Shown: positions 39,890 through 49,279 of the stretch, piece by piece
How positions within the stretch are numbered: position 1 is the first letter of the stretch
Layout of the letters: every line of letters starts with the position of its first letter
Source: an unicellular cyanobacterium SU2
Lineage (GTDB): Bacteria > Cyanobacteriota > Cyanobacteriia > Cyanobacteriales > Microcystaceae
Reading direction: 5' to 3'
Assembly (NCBI GenBank): GCA_002110465.1
Contig: NEED01000082.1
Coordinates: 1-64,000, forward strand
DNA length: 64,000 nt
Position numbers and translations under genes: made by a program
Notes under the pieces: model-generated
Seen by the model: only the letters and a program-made list of their open reading frames with translations
The model's database searches: none
Told to the model about the DNA's origin: nothing

Positions 39890-41896
39890 TTAATCATCGA
39901 GAGACATTTTCGGTTGCACTTTCACCCGGACTAAAACAGCCGTAATATTGTCGTGACCATTGTATTGATTGGCAAAGTCTATGAGTTTATTTAATCCTTG
40001 TTCTAAACTGTTACGCGAACTCAGCAAAGGGGCTAAATAGGTTTGCCAATAAGTTTCAATGAGATCGTTATCGGATAGCCCATCGGAACACAGTAAAAAT
40101 AAAGTATCTTCTTGAACATCTAAAAAGCGAATATCTGGTTGAATAAAATTATTATCGTGGGGTCCTAAAGCTTGGGTTAATTGATAGGCATCAGGGCGAC
40201 CATAAGCAATGTCAGGATCAACCCCATTTTGAATAGCTTTTTGTCCTACTTCATGATCAATGGTGAGTTGCTCAAGTCCTTGTTGACGAGTGAGACGATA
40301 CATGCGACTATCTCCTACATGGGCGATCGCCATTTTAGTATTTTCAATTAATGCTAAGACTAGAGTCGTTCCCATACGACCACTTCCAGAACTGGCGTTA
40401 TTCTGATTAACTTGATAGAGACGTTGGTTGGTTTTGAGGATACCCTGTAACAGGGTTTGGTGATCGGGGAATTGATCTTGCCACTGTTGGTCGAAGAAAT
40501 TGTGCAGAGTTTCCACAGCCATTTTACTGGCAACTTCTCCGGCTGCATGGCCACCCATCCCGTCACAGACAATGTAGAGTCCGTGACCATTAATGTTCGT
40601 TCCTTGGTTATTACGGTTTGTGTGAATATCGCTGACAATCTCGAAGTAATCTTCGTTATGGAGTCGTTGCTGTCCCCTGTCAGTTAATCCACAATCGTTG
40701 AGACTGAGTAATTCCATAGGAAGAACATCTGTGGATAATTCATCAGTGTTTTCTAGGATTTCACTGTTCAATAAAAAGTCTTCGGAAATTTCATCAAGAA
40801 GCTCTGTCTGGCTTTTCTCAAATTCAGACCAAAGGTCTGTGGGGATTTCTGTTGATATTTCAGAGGACTTTTCTGATGTCCCTTGAGGAGTCTCTTCTGA
40901 AGCTGTCTGTTGTTGGGTGGCTAATTTCTTCAACTGTAGTTGAAATTCAGTCACGCTATCTAACTGTCCGTTCGCAACTTGCTCTATTAGGGTTTCTAAT
41001 TCTTGGGATGGCTGATACTTTCCTTTCATAAACCATCTCTGCCAAAATTGTCCGAGGTCTCTTAAAGATGGGGCTTGTTTGTGGGAATCTTGATATAATT
41101 GCTGTAAGCTGATGCTCTGATCTTCGTCCACCCGTAAATTGTGATCGATCAATAAGCTCTGGCAACAATTGACAGTTGATAACCGTTCCCAGAGATCAGC
41201 GATTTGGTCAAGCCAGTAAATATTTTGAAGTGTTACTAACGCTTCGTTTAGTACCAAGTCTGAGAGTTTTTGCCACTCACTGCGATTGGATAATAAAATT
41301 ATTTGTGTGTCTTCTTCTCGCCAAGCATCATGGACAGAAGGAATCATAGGAGATAAATCTTTTAACCCCAAATATGACAGCACCACATCAGGTATTCCCA
41401 TTGATTGCCATGAAGCAGTTGAGGTAATATCTGTTTCGTCTGCTAATAGTTCCGAAGAATGCTCTAATAAAACAGCTAACACTGATCGTTGTAGGGGTTG
41501 ACAATCAATCACCTCTGCTTGATAGTAAAGCCAATTACTGGTTTTTATTACTTCTAGGGAGGTAGCTTTGTTTGTCCCTAGGAGTTGATACCGTTGTCCA
41601 ACATCAAGATAACCGCTATCAAATATTAAGGGTTTTAGTTGACTTTTAATTTTTGTTTCTTTCAATTCATGGATACCCCCATTGGAAGGATTTTCTGTCT
41701 TAGGAACCTTTGATTGCATGATTATTGCTTGCCACACTTGCCCCACTAACGCCCCACATTCGTTGCAATTTTCTATGTTTAAAGGAACTTTCTCCTGACA
41801 TTGAGGACAAGGTTTATGAGTTAATGACGTGCCGCATTTTTGACAATTTTTAGCGTTGTTGGGATTTTCTAAATCACATTGGGGACAGACAAGCAT
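39890..41896 (-). CDS. PP2C-type Ser/Thr phosphatase with N-terminal double zinc ribbon
   Basis: The 668-residue protein begins with two zinc ribbons: LVCPQCDLENPNNAKNCQKCGT (residues 2-23) and HKPCPQCQEKVPLNIENCNECGA (27-49). A middle part of about 330 residues has no motif I recognise. A Ser/Thr/Glu-rich linker runs at about 335-400. A PP2C domain follows at about 405-660, with RLHNEDYFEI, VCDGMGGHAAGEVAS, AHVGDSRMYRL, LLCSDGLSDNDL and GHDNITAVLV; all metal-binding aspartates are present. It would dephosphorylate Ser/Thr-phosphorylated proteins in the cytoplasm, opposing Hanks-type kinases, none of which lie nearby. Zinc-ribbon fusions to PP2C occur in cyanobacteria; the target is unknown. 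Confidence 0.9.
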   Translation of the reverse strand: MLVCPQCDLENPNNAKNCQKCGTSLTHKPCPQCQEKVPLNIENCNECGALVGQVWQAIIMQSKVPKTENPSNGGIHELKETKIKSQLKPLIFDSGYLDVGQRYQLLGTNKATSLEVIKTSNWLYYQAEVIDCQPLQRSVLAVLLEHSSELLADETDITSTASWQSMGIPDVVLSYLGLKDLSPMIPSVHDAWREEDTQIILLSNRSEWQKLSDLVLNEALVTLQNIYWLDQIADLWERLSTVNCCQSLLIDHNLRVDEDQSISLQQLYQDSHKQAPSLRDLGQFWQRWFMKGKYQPSQELETLIEQVANGQLDSVTEFQLQLKKLATQQQTASEETPQGTSEKSSEISTEIPTDLWSEFEKSQTELLDEISEDFLLNSEILENTDELSTDVLPMELLSLNDCGLTDRGQQRLHNEDYFEIVSDIHTNRNNQGTNINGHGLYIVCDGMGGHAAGEVASKMAVETLHNFFDQQWQDQFPDHQTLLQGILKTNQRLYQVNQNNASSGSGRMGTTLVLALIENTKMAIAHVGDSRMYRLTRQQGLEQLTIDHEVGQKAIQNGVDPDIAYGRPDAYQLTQALGPHDNNFIQPDIRFLDVQEDTLFLLCSDGLSDNDLIETYWQTYLAPLLSSRNSLEQGLNKLIDFANQYNGHDNITAVLVRVKVQPKMSLDD

Positions 41897-42327
41897 AAGT
41901 CATGCAGACCATAAATAAGAATTGACCTTCTAAGACAAGACTTGGTTCAAGTGTTATCTACAATAATCCATGATATAGGGTTTTATTATGGTGTCACCAC
42001 AATTTTCACCGAATTTACAGGATGCTCGAAACACAACATCCCGTAGTTCACTTGTGGAATGTCGTTTGCCCGACGAGGCATACAAATTCAAGTCAAAAAA
42101 GCGATCCTGCTGCTCGACTATTTTATAGTATTTCTCCCCTCACGGGGTGACAACAAGGTTAAAGTTTAGATTGGGTGTTGGGTGTTGGGTGTAGGCAAAT
42201 ATTCAGTAGATCACAAACATCCTCGTGTTTGATTACAGGGGAGATCCGGAGACTGGAGCAGGGGAGAAAGAAAACAAAAAAAAACAGGAGAAAAGACAAA
42301 ATTGCGACAATTATGGGCGCAATAGAA
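41897..42327. other. Intergenic region with small hairpins and a heptamer repeat
   Basis: This 431-base gap contains CCCC-TCAC-GGGG (about 42136-42147), the TTGGGTG heptamer array (42171-42191), and a perfect hairpin CAAACA-TCCTCG-TGTTTG (42214-42231). A 46-codon frame at 41988-42128 (MVSPQFSPNLQDARN) has no supporting feature. A purine-rich tract at 42258-42300 gives a T-rich run downstream of the minus-strand methyltransferase gene and may help terminate it. Confidence 0.45.
42171..42191. repeat. Heptameric STRR repeat, three units
   Basis: Three exact tandem TTGGGTG units occupy 42171-42191. This is a third STRR heptamer family in the window, different in sequence from those at 7860 and 33295. 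Confidence 0.8.
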
Positions 42328-43089
42328 TTACTTTTGGGCAATTATTAACATTTCATAATCTTCAGTTGATAATTTATCGTTGCGACTAAAAGCACCAAGT
42401 TTTGCTCCAAAAATGTCAATACTTTTAAACTTTAGGGTTTTTAATAGCCAGGTTATTTCCGATGGGACATAATATCTTTCATTACACTGAATTGTCTTTT
42501 TATTACCTAAATCATCTTCAAGTTGTATGGTACTAAAATCTCTAAAGCTCATCAAATCAAATGAATGATTATCATAAGTTGCATTGCCTTCTTTGACATT
42601 TGAATTCAGCAGATCTTTGACCGAATGAAATAGAGGAAATAAGCCATTTAAAGTCGTAAAAATCAATTTTCCATTTGATTTCAAAACATTAGCTATATTC
42701 TGAAGAATTTGAAAATTCATTTCATCTGTTTCCATCAGGGGAAAGCCCCCTTCACAAATCATAATTGTTAAATCAAATTCATTGGAAAAAGGCAAATTTC
42801 TTGCATCATATTTTTGAAAATCAATCACCAAGTTTTTTGCCAAAGCCTTTTCTTTAGCACGGCTGAGGGAAGAGTCTGATAAATCAATTCCAACCACTTT
42901 ATAACCTCTTTTGGTTAATTCAATGGTGTGTCTTCCTGTCCCGCATCCGATATCTAATATTCTGATATTTTTATCATAATTAATTTCTTTTTCGATAAAA
43001 TCACATTCTCCCATTGTTCCCTGAGTGAAAGATTCATTGTCATATTTAACGGCATAATTTTCAAAAACTTCTTCATACCACTGTTTCAT
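42328..43089 (-). CDS. Class I SAM-dependent methyltransferase
   Basis: The 253-residue protein has the standard Rossmann motifs: IRILDIGCGTGRHTIELTKRGYKVVGIDLSDSSL (motif I and the acidic residue of motif II) and FDLTIMICEGGFPLMETDE. The N-terminus MKQWYEEVFENYAVKYDNESFTQGT is common in small-molecule methyltransferases. The substrate cannot be read from sequence. The gene is AT-rich relative to its neighbours, which may point to transfer. It lies 51 bases downstream of the iron permease gene on the same strand. Confidence 0.8.
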   Translation of the reverse strand: MKQWYEEVFENYAVKYDNESFTQGTMGECDFIEKEINYDKNIRILDIGCGTGRHTIELTKRGYKVVGIDLSDSSLSRAKEKALAKNLVIDFQKYDARNLPFSNEFDLTIMICEGGFPLMETDEMNFQILQNIANVLKSNGKLIFTTLNGLFPLFHSVKDLLNSNVKEGNATYDNHSFDLMSFRDFSTIQLEDDLGNKKTIQCNERYYVPSEITWLLKTLKFKSIDIFGAKLGAFSRNDKLSTEDYEMLIIAQK

Positions 43090-43140
43090 TTCTTTTTACT
43101 AATTGATTTTTAATTTTAGTGATTCGTTAAAAAGTTGTTA

Positions 43141-44832
43141 CTATGGAATAGTTGAATTTTTCTTTGAGCGAGCAATTTGAAGGCTTAAAAAAATGACGGG
43201 AATCATGCCAACTATAACAATGGCTAAAGCCGGCGCAGCCGCTTCTAGAAGTCGTTCATCAGAGGCATATTGATAAACCCTAATGGCCAAAGTATCAAAA
43301 TTAAATGGTCGAATCACCAAAGTAGCCGGTAATTCCTTCATGACATCTACAAAGACTAACATGATTGCCGTGAGCATTCCCCCAGACATCAAGGGAGTAT
43401 GCACCTTGAGTAAGGTACTGGTGGGAGTATAGCCTAAACTACGGGCTGCATCGTCTAAACTTGGTTTAATTTTATTTAAACTTGATTCTACTGCCCCAAA
43501 CGCCACTGATAAAAACCGTACTAGATAAGCATAAATTAAGGCAACAATAGTTCCACTAATCAATAACCCTGTGGCAATGCCCAAGGTAGCTTCCATAAAG
43601 TTGCTAATAGCGTTATCTAACCTTCCCAACGGAATTAAGACTCCTACTGCAATAACAGACCCTGGAATAGCATAGCCTAAAGCAGCAATTCGGACTCCTA
43701 ATCTCATGGTGAAATTGGGTTGTAGTCGCTGTCCATAAGCTATAACTAAAGCTAACAGAAGAGCGGCGATCGCGGTTAATACGGCTAAGATAAAACTATG
43801 GCTGGCCAATTGCCAAAAGTTATTGGCTAAAGCGTTTGAAAGATTGGACAATACCAGTTGAACTAAATAAATACAAGGAACTACAAACCCCAACGCAAAG
43901 GGCATAAAACAGGCAAAAAAGGCTAATATTGCCCGCCATGACCCTAATTTATAGCGAGGGAGATGGGCATGGGGACTAGAGGTTTGATAGTAACGCGCTT
44001 GGCGACGAGACCATAATTCTAAGGAAATTAACCCCAAGATAAATAACATCAAAAAAGCGGCTAACTGAGCAGCAGCTACTCGTTCTCCCAGTCCAAACCA
44101 GGTACTATAAATTCCGGTGGTAAAGGTATTGACCCCAAAGTATTGTACTGTCCCAAAATCGTTCAAGGTTTCCATTAATGCCAAGGCTAACCCAGCAATT
44201 ATGGAAGGACGGGCTAGGGGAAGGGCAACTTTATAAAAGCTAGGCCAAGGGCCACATCCTAGGGATCGACTGGCTTCTAGGGTACAAACTGATTGTTCTA
44301 GAAAGGCTGTACGGGCTAGGAGATAAACATAGGGATAGAGAACTAGGGTTAACATGGCGATCGCCCCCCAGATTGATCGAATATTGGGAAACCAATAATC
44401 AGCGACGCTACTCCAACCAAACCAACTACGGAGGGTCACTTGTACAGGGCCATAGTAGTCAAGCATATTGGTGTAGGTATAAGCCAACAAATAGGCGGGG
44501 GCAGATAGGGGTAATAATAATAACCATTCAAACCAACGACAGCCCCAAAAACGGCACATGGTGACCAACCACGCGGTTCCCACGCCAATGATCGAGACTC
44601 CTGATCCTACTCCCACCATGAGTAAAAAAGAATTCAGAAGGTAATCTTTCAGGACAGTAGAGGCTAAATGTTGCCATATTTCTCCAGCATCGGTAAAAAT
44701 ACTGCCTACTACAAATAAAATCGGGGTAGCAATTAACGCCGCAATCACCAGGACAAGAACTGTCCAACCATTGACCCGAAAGCGATCTAATATAGATTTT
44801 GTTTTGACGAAAGTGGGATGAGAATTGGTCAT
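43141..44832 (-). CDS. futB: Fe3+ ABC transporter permease (FutB/SfuB-like)
   Basis: This permease of about 563 residues is a double-length type with roughly twelve membrane helices and two EAA loops: LEASRSLGCGPWPSFYKVALPLARPSI in the first half and LDDAARSLGYTPTSTLLKVHTPLM in the second. That layout is typical of FbpB/SfuB/FutB iron importers. FETLNDFGTVQYFGVNTF and VDVMKELPATLVIRPFNFDTLA are also conserved in this group. It would import ferric iron with a periplasmic FutA and an ATPase FutC, neither in the window. The frame extends to 44871, but the ATG at 44832 (MTNSHPTFV) is a more natural start. Confidence 0.88.
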   Translation of the reverse strand: MTNSHPTFVKTKSILDRFRVNGWTVLVLVIAALIATPILFVVGSIFTDAGEIWQHLASTVLKDYLLNSFLLMVGVGSGVSIIGVGTAWLVTMCRFWGCRWFEWLLLLPLSAPAYLLAYTYTNMLDYYGPVQVTLRSWFGWSSVADYWFPNIRSIWGAIAMLTLVLYPYVYLLARTAFLEQSVCTLEASRSLGCGPWPSFYKVALPLARPSIIAGLALALMETLNDFGTVQYFGVNTFTTGIYSTWFGLGERVAAAQLAAFLMLFILGLISLELWSRRQARYYQTSSPHAHLPRYKLGSWRAILAFFACFMPFALGFVVPCIYLVQLVLSNLSNALANNFWQLASHSFILAVLTAIAALLLALVIAYGQRLQPNFTMRLGVRIAALGYAIPGSVIAVGVLIPLGRLDNAISNFMEATLGIATGLLISGTIVALIYAYLVRFLSVAFGAVESSLNKIKPSLDDAARSLGYTPTSTLLKVHTPLMSGGMLTAIMLVFVDVMKELPATLVIRPFNFDTLAIRVYQYASDERLLEAAAPALAIVIVGMIPVIFLSLQIARSKKNSTIP

Positions 44833-44922
44833 TATTGAAGCCAGAAGTTTCCGTACAGTCAGGGTCAACATCTGCTGAACCCCTATAGCAGTCGAAAGTT
44901 ATTTTTGAGCGGTAATAACTAA

Positions 44923-46305
44923 TTATGTGCCGACTAACTCAGTAACCTTTGAATTCTTCATGATTCGTTTACCTGTCATCATCATTTTAACCCCACCCCC
45001 AGGTGCAAGGGTTAATCCACGACGTTGAGGTTTAATGGGTTTCTGATCGCCTAATTCCAGATGATAATTAGACAAAATTGTAGCTAACACCAGTTTCATT
45101 TCTAATTGGGCTAACGCATAACCAATACATAGACGAGTTCCCCCACCGAAGGGTAAATACTCATAAGGAGAATATTCCCGTTCTAAAAAGCGTTCTGGTC
45201 TAAATTGTTTGGGGTTAGGATAAATATCTTCTCGATGATGGGTTAAATAAATACACGGAGCAAACATTGTCTCTGTGGCAAATTGTTGTCCCATAATTTC
45301 AACAGGACTTTTAGCAACACGACCAAAGGTAAGCATAGCCACAGGATAAATTCGTAGGGTTTCTTGACAAACTGCTGTTAAATAAGGAAGTTTAGCGATC
45401 TTCATTGGATCTTCCTTATCTCCACAACCTTCTATTTCTTTTAATACTTTTTCTTTGACTTCTGGTAATTTATGAATCCAATAAAAAGCCCAGGTTAAAC
45501 CTGTTGCTGTTGTTTCATGGCCAGCAAATAATAGGGTCATTAATTCATCTTTTAATTCGATATCTGTCATGGGGTTGCCCATTTCATCCCGTGCTAATAG
45601 CATTAACGTTAGGATATCGTGTCCTTCTAGTTTTCCTTCACGCCGTCTTCTATCAATTTCAGCTTGCAGAAGATCATAAATCTTTTCTCGGTTACGTTTC
45701 ATCTGTCCCCAAGGACTCCAGTTTCCCCAATCTTTTTGCAAAAAACGAAGAAATAGAAAACTCGATCGCACAGGAGAACTCACACTATCCAACATTTCTG
45801 CTAAAAGGGGTTTGAGTTGTTGATATCTTTCTCCTTCGGATAAACCAAATATGGCTTGTATAATGACTTCTAAAGTAATATCTTGCATCACTTGACGCAT
45901 GATAAACGGTTTATTTTGTACCCATTGACTGGCAATCTTCTGGCTAATGTTACAAATTAATTGACCATAGGTTTGTAGTCTTTCTCCATGAAAAGGAGGC
46001 ATTAATAGTTTACGTCGTCGCTTGTGAGTTGAACCATCAAGAATCGCGATCGATTCAGTTCCTAAGAAAGACGTTAAAATTCCATTAGTCCGTCCTGCAT
46101 CAAATTTTTGAGCATTAGTCGTAAAAATTTCTTGAATGGCTTGGGGATGACTAACCATTACAAACGGAGATAAACCTACTATTCTCGCGGTAAACATATC
46201 CCCGTACTTTTGATAGTTATTTTCAAGATATCCTAGAGGATCACTGATCCACTGAAATAATTGTAACCAAGCAGGAGTCTTCAATTCGTTTGGGAGTTGA
46301 TTCAT
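44923..46305 (-). CDS. Cytochrome P450, CYP110-like
   Basis: The 460-residue P450 is complete. The I-helix oxygen-binding segment is FAGHETTATGLTWAFYW (about 260), the ExxR is ETLRIYPV (about 315), PERF lies at about 370, and the heme loop is FGGGTRLCIGYALAQLEMKL with the Cys ligand near 396. The N-terminus GYLENNYQKYGDMFTARI and the overall pattern resemble the cyanobacterial CYP110 family, reported to hydroxylate fatty acids or terpenes. No terpene synthase or redox partner gene is adjacent. It is unlikely to be co-regulated with the permease downstream, although the gap is only about 90 bases. Confidence 0.9.
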   Translation of the reverse strand: MNQLPNELKTPAWLQLFQWISDPLGYLENNYQKYGDMFTARIVGLSPFVMVSHPQAIQEIFTTNAQKFDAGRTNGILTSFLGTESIAILDGSTHKRRRKLLMPPFHGERLQTYGQLICNISQKIASQWVQNKPFIMRQVMQDITLEVIIQAIFGLSEGERYQQLKPLLAEMLDSVSSPVRSSFLFLRFLQKDWGNWSPWGQMKRNREKIYDLLQAEIDRRRREGKLEGHDILTLMLLARDEMGNPMTDIELKDELMTLLFAGHETTATGLTWAFYWIHKLPEVKEKVLKEIEGCGDKEDPMKIAKLPYLTAVCQETLRIYPVAMLTFGRVAKSPVEIMGQQFATETMFAPCIYLTHHREDIYPNPKQFRPERFLEREYSPYEYLPFGGGTRLCIGYALAQLEMKLVLATILSNYHLELGDQKPIKPQRRGLTLAPGGGVKMMMTGKRIMKNSKVTELVGT

Positions 46306-46454
46306 AATACTTTTACTAATGTTTTCTAAACAATTTTTAATGATTAATTATTGATCATAGTCGATTTTTCCTAAGACATCGATACAATAGCCCTAGGGTT
46401 GATCTACACGATCGCCCCCTACCCATAGCGTCTGTATTATTTCTTTGGTGTCCC

Positions 46455-48164
46455 ATGATAGAACAACCCCTCGGATCAGTTATTGAAGGTTCTCTCAGTC
46501 AAGGGTTAGAGGTTCGCTTACATCCTGATGTTTCCGTCGAACAGATGCGGGTGGGCAAGTTTTTAGTGGTTCAAGGGATGCGATCGCGGTTTTTCTGTCT
46601 CCTCACAGATGTCTCTTTAGGAACTACCAACCCTCGCATCCTTTCCAACCCTCCTAGTTTTGAAGATAGTTTTATGCGGGATGTCCTGGCAGGAAGTGGA
46701 ACTTACGGGAAGGTAGAATTAGCCCCGATGTTAATGTTTACTCCCATTGAAGGGGAAGAACAAGTTAATTCTAAAACTCACAATGGAGACACTTCATTAG
46801 GATCATTTGAAGCGCAAACGAGTAGCGATCTCGAATTACTTCCGGTTAAAACCATTCCGGCTCATTTTAGTCAGGTTTATGAGGCATCAGAAAGGGATTT
46901 TCGTTGTGTTTTTGGTTGGGAAGATGACCCCACTCGCCATAATTTTGCTATTGGGAAACCGTTAGATATGGAGGTTCCTATTTGTATTGATTTAGATCGT
47001 TTTGTGGAACGAAGTAATGGAGTGTTTGGTAAGTCAGGGACTGGAAAATCTTTTCTCACTCGTTTGTTAATTTCGGGCATTATTAAAAAGCAAGCAGCCG
47101 TTAATTTAATGTTTGATATGCACTCGGAATATGGTTGGGAAGCCATGCGAGAAGGTAAACAAGTTTCTACAGTCAAAGGGTTACGCCAATTGTTCCCTGG
47201 CGAGGTAGAAATTTATACCCTAGATGGAGAGTCTACAAAACGAAGAGGGGTAAGAGATGCCCAAGATCTTTACCTCAGTTTCGATCAAATTGAAATTGAA
47301 GATATTCGTTTAGTGGGACATGAATTAGGCATTTCTGAAGCGAGTTTAGATAATGCCAATATTCTCTATGCTGAATATGGAAAATCTTGGATTATCAATC
47401 TATTGAATATGACCAATGAAGATATTAAAATTTTCTGTCAAGAAAAACAAGGTCATGCGGGTTCTATTATGTCTCTGCAACGTAAGTTAATGCGGTTAGA
47501 AAACCTCAAATATTTACGCACTGCTTGCCCTCATAATTATATCTCGCAAATTTTACAATCGTTGGATGCAGGAAAGCACGTGGTTGTTGAATTTGGATCG
47601 CAATCGAATATGTTATCTTATATGCTGGCAACGAATATGATTACTCGACGTATTCATGCCAGTTATGTGAAAAAATCAGAGAAATTTCTCCAAACCAAAA
47701 ATCCGAGCGATCGCCCCAGACAATTAGTGATTACTATTGAAGAAGCCCACCGTTTTCTTGATTCTAAAATTGTGCATCAAACGATTTTTGGAACCATTGC
47801 CAGGGAGATGCGAAAATATTTTGTTACCTTGTTAGTGGTTGATCAAAGACCATCAGGAATTGATAATGAAGTGATGTCCCAAGTAGGAACTCGTATCACC
47901 TGTTTATTGAATGATGAAAAAGACATTGAAGCCATTTTTACAGGGGTTTCTGGAGGGCAAAATTTACGGTCAGTTTTATCTAAATTAGATTCCAAACAAC
48001 AGGCATTAATTTTAGGTCATGCGGTTCCCATGCCAGTAGTGGTTAGAACCCGTGGTTATGATCAACAATTCTATAGTGAAATTGGGGCAACGGATTGGTC
48101 AGAGATGTCTGATGAAGCGTTATTAACCGCCGCCGAAATTGCTAAAGCAGATTTAGGATTTTAG
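46455..48164 (+). CDS. HerA-like DUF87 ATPase
   Basis: The 569-residue protein has an N-terminal beta-rich HAS-barrel-like part (residues 1-130, GSVIEGSLSQGLEVRLHPDVSVEQM) and an FtsK/HerA ATPase core. Walker A is FGKSGTGKSFLTRLL (about 197-211), followed by LMFDMHSEYGWEA; Walker B is LVITIEEAHRFLDS (about 430); an arginine-finger region reads REMRKYFVTLLVVDQRPSGID. HerA ATPases translocate DNA, usually with the nuclease NurA. No NurA gene is adjacent, so the partner may be elsewhere or absent. Homologues of this size are widespread in cyanobacteria, so I do not treat it as a defence gene. Confidence 0.85.
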   Translation: MIEQPLGSVIEGSLSQGLEVRLHPDVSVEQMRVGKFLVVQGMRSRFFCLLTDVSLGTTNPRILSNPPSFEDSFMRDVLAGSGTYGKVELAPMLMFTPIEGEEQVNSKTHNGDTSLGSFEAQTSSDLELLPVKTIPAHFSQVYEASERDFRCVFGWEDDPTRHNFAIGKPLDMEVPICIDLDRFVERSNGVFGKSGTGKSFLTRLLISGIIKKQAAVNLMFDMHSEYGWEAMREGKQVSTVKGLRQLFPGEVEIYTLDGESTKRRGVRDAQDLYLSFDQIEIEDIRLVGHELGISEASLDNANILYAEYGKSWIINLLNMTNEDIKIFCQEKQGHAGSIMSLQRKLMRLENLKYLRTACPHNYISQILQSLDAGKHVVVEFGSQSNMLSYMLATNMITRRIHASYVKKSEKFLQTKNPSDRPRQLVITIEEAHRFLDSKIVHQTIFGTIAREMRKYFVTLLVVDQRPSGIDNEVMSQVGTRITCLLNDEKDIEAIFTGVSGGQNLRSVLSKLDSKQQALILGHAVPMPVVVRTRGYDQQFYSEIGATDWSEMSDEALLTAAEIAKADLGF

Positions 48165-48191
48165 AAGCTCTAATAAAATTAGTTATTTTGT

Positions 48192-48217
48192 AACAATATG
48201 TAGTATTGTTGTATAAT
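48192..48217 (+). promoter_or_regulatory. Promoter with inverted-repeat operator for the 340-residue membrane protein
   Basis: AACAATA (48192-48198) and TATTGTT (48204-48210) are perfect arms with a 5-base spacer, directly followed by a perfect -10 TATAAT (48212-48217). The inverted repeat covers the -35/spacer zone, a usual repressor position. The ATG lies 40 bases further on. Confidence 0.5.
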
Positions 48218-48256
48218 TGTACTGTTTTTTGATAAGTAAACATTATTTAACCATAC

Positions 48257-49279
48257 ATGAGTGACTTTCAGAGTGTTGAAACTTCAGGTCTTGTTCCTAC
48301 GCAGGAAGAAGTAGCAATACCCCTTGATAACGTTAAATCTATTTTTTACTTACTAAAAGGAAAACCTGATACTGAACTGCGCTTATTACCAGATGGTAAA
48401 GTTTTAGATCTAGCAGATATAACCAATATAAATCAACAAGTGCAAGCTAAGTTGAGTAACCACAATGTTACTGCAGAAGTGACTTCAATTAACTTCATTC
48501 TATCCAGAAAGAAGATTAAAGAGTTTTCAGCTTGGGAAGAATTTGAACGAGAAACATGGGATAATGTCAATGAAAAAATTGAATCACTAACTATAAGTTG
48601 GGATATTTTACTTCAGTTACCGCAATACCAAATACCTCAAAGGCATTCAATGAAGCTCAGAATAGGTGAGGCTATTCCTCCGAAAGATCTATTTCAATTG
48701 CTTTTCACTAGTGATAACATTATAGAATTAATGGAGGCAGGAGCAGCTGGAGTTTGCAAAGTTGATTTTATCAATAATATAATTGCAATTGAATTACTAA
48801 ACATTGTCAAAAATTGGCACGAAGGATTAAAAAATTCCCCTGAATCTAGCTTATTACAAAAGATTCTTAAAAGACATGGAAAGTCTCTCAGCGAAATTAT
48901 TCGATATTCATTCCCAATTTTGCTTGTGATTACAATGTGGTTATATTCCCCGTATTTTTTCCCTATTTTGCAGATAAAAGATGAGTTATCAATTGACAGT
49001 CTACAAAAGTTGTTTATTTTTTGGTCAGCAATTTTTATGACAGGATTATTTTTAGGAAAGAGAATTGAGAAATCTATAGATAGAGAAATTGATAAAATTG
49101 AAGAATATCCAAGGTTTTCTATTACTCGCGGAGATCATAATTCAATAGATGAATTTGAAAAAAATAATAATAAGTTAAAAAATAAAATTGCTAGTAAATT
49201 TTTCTGGACAATATTCAGTTTTATAATTACTTATATCTTAAAGTTCATTATTCAATTGATCACTAGTGATCTCCCCTAA
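48257..49279 (+). CDS. Hypothetical membrane protein
   Basis: The 340-residue protein is not recognised. Residues 1-210 are soluble: an acidic start, then FSAWEEFERETWDNVNEKIESLTISWDILLQLPQ and GEAIPPKDLFQLLFTSDNIIELMEAGAAGVCKVDFINNIIAIELL. Three hydrophobic segments follow, at about 218-240 (YSFPILLVITMWLYSPYFFPI), 258-275 (LFIFWSAIFMTGLFLG) and 315-335 (FFWTIFSFIITYILKFIIQ), with a charged hinge between. It is AT-rich. Its own TATAAT promoter with an inverted-repeat operator separates it from the HerA-like gene 92 bases upstream. It might sense or act at the membrane, but nothing in the sequence fixes a role. Confidence 0.6.
   Translation: MSDFQSVETSGLVPTQEEVAIPLDNVKSIFYLLKGKPDTELRLLPDGKVLDLADITNINQQVQAKLSNHNVTAEVTSINFILSRKKIKEFSAWEEFERETWDNVNEKIESLTISWDILLQLPQYQIPQRHSMKLRIGEAIPPKDLFQLLFTSDNIIELMEAGAAGVCKVDFINNIIAIELLNIVKNWHEGLKNSPESSLLQKILKRHGKSLSEIIRYSFPILLVITMWLYSPYFFPILQIKDELSIDSLQKLFIFWSAIFMTGLFLGKRIEKSIDREIDKIEEYPRFSITRGDHNSIDEFEKNNNKLKNKIASKFFWTIFSFIITYILKFIIQLITSDLP

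Noticed and set aside
41944-41965. tRNA-like T-loop GGTTCAA
   Set aside because: No acceptor or anticodon stems can be built around it.
41988-42128. Small plus-strand frame MVSPQFSPNLQDARN in the gap after the PP2C gene
   Set aside because: 46 codons, no ribosome site, no known family; left as intergenic.
46455-49279. HerA-like ATPase plus membrane protein as an anti-phage defence pair
   Set aside because: No nuclease, Sir2 or other effector domain is seen, the membrane protein has a separate promoter, and HerA-like proteins of this size are widespread in cyanobacteria.
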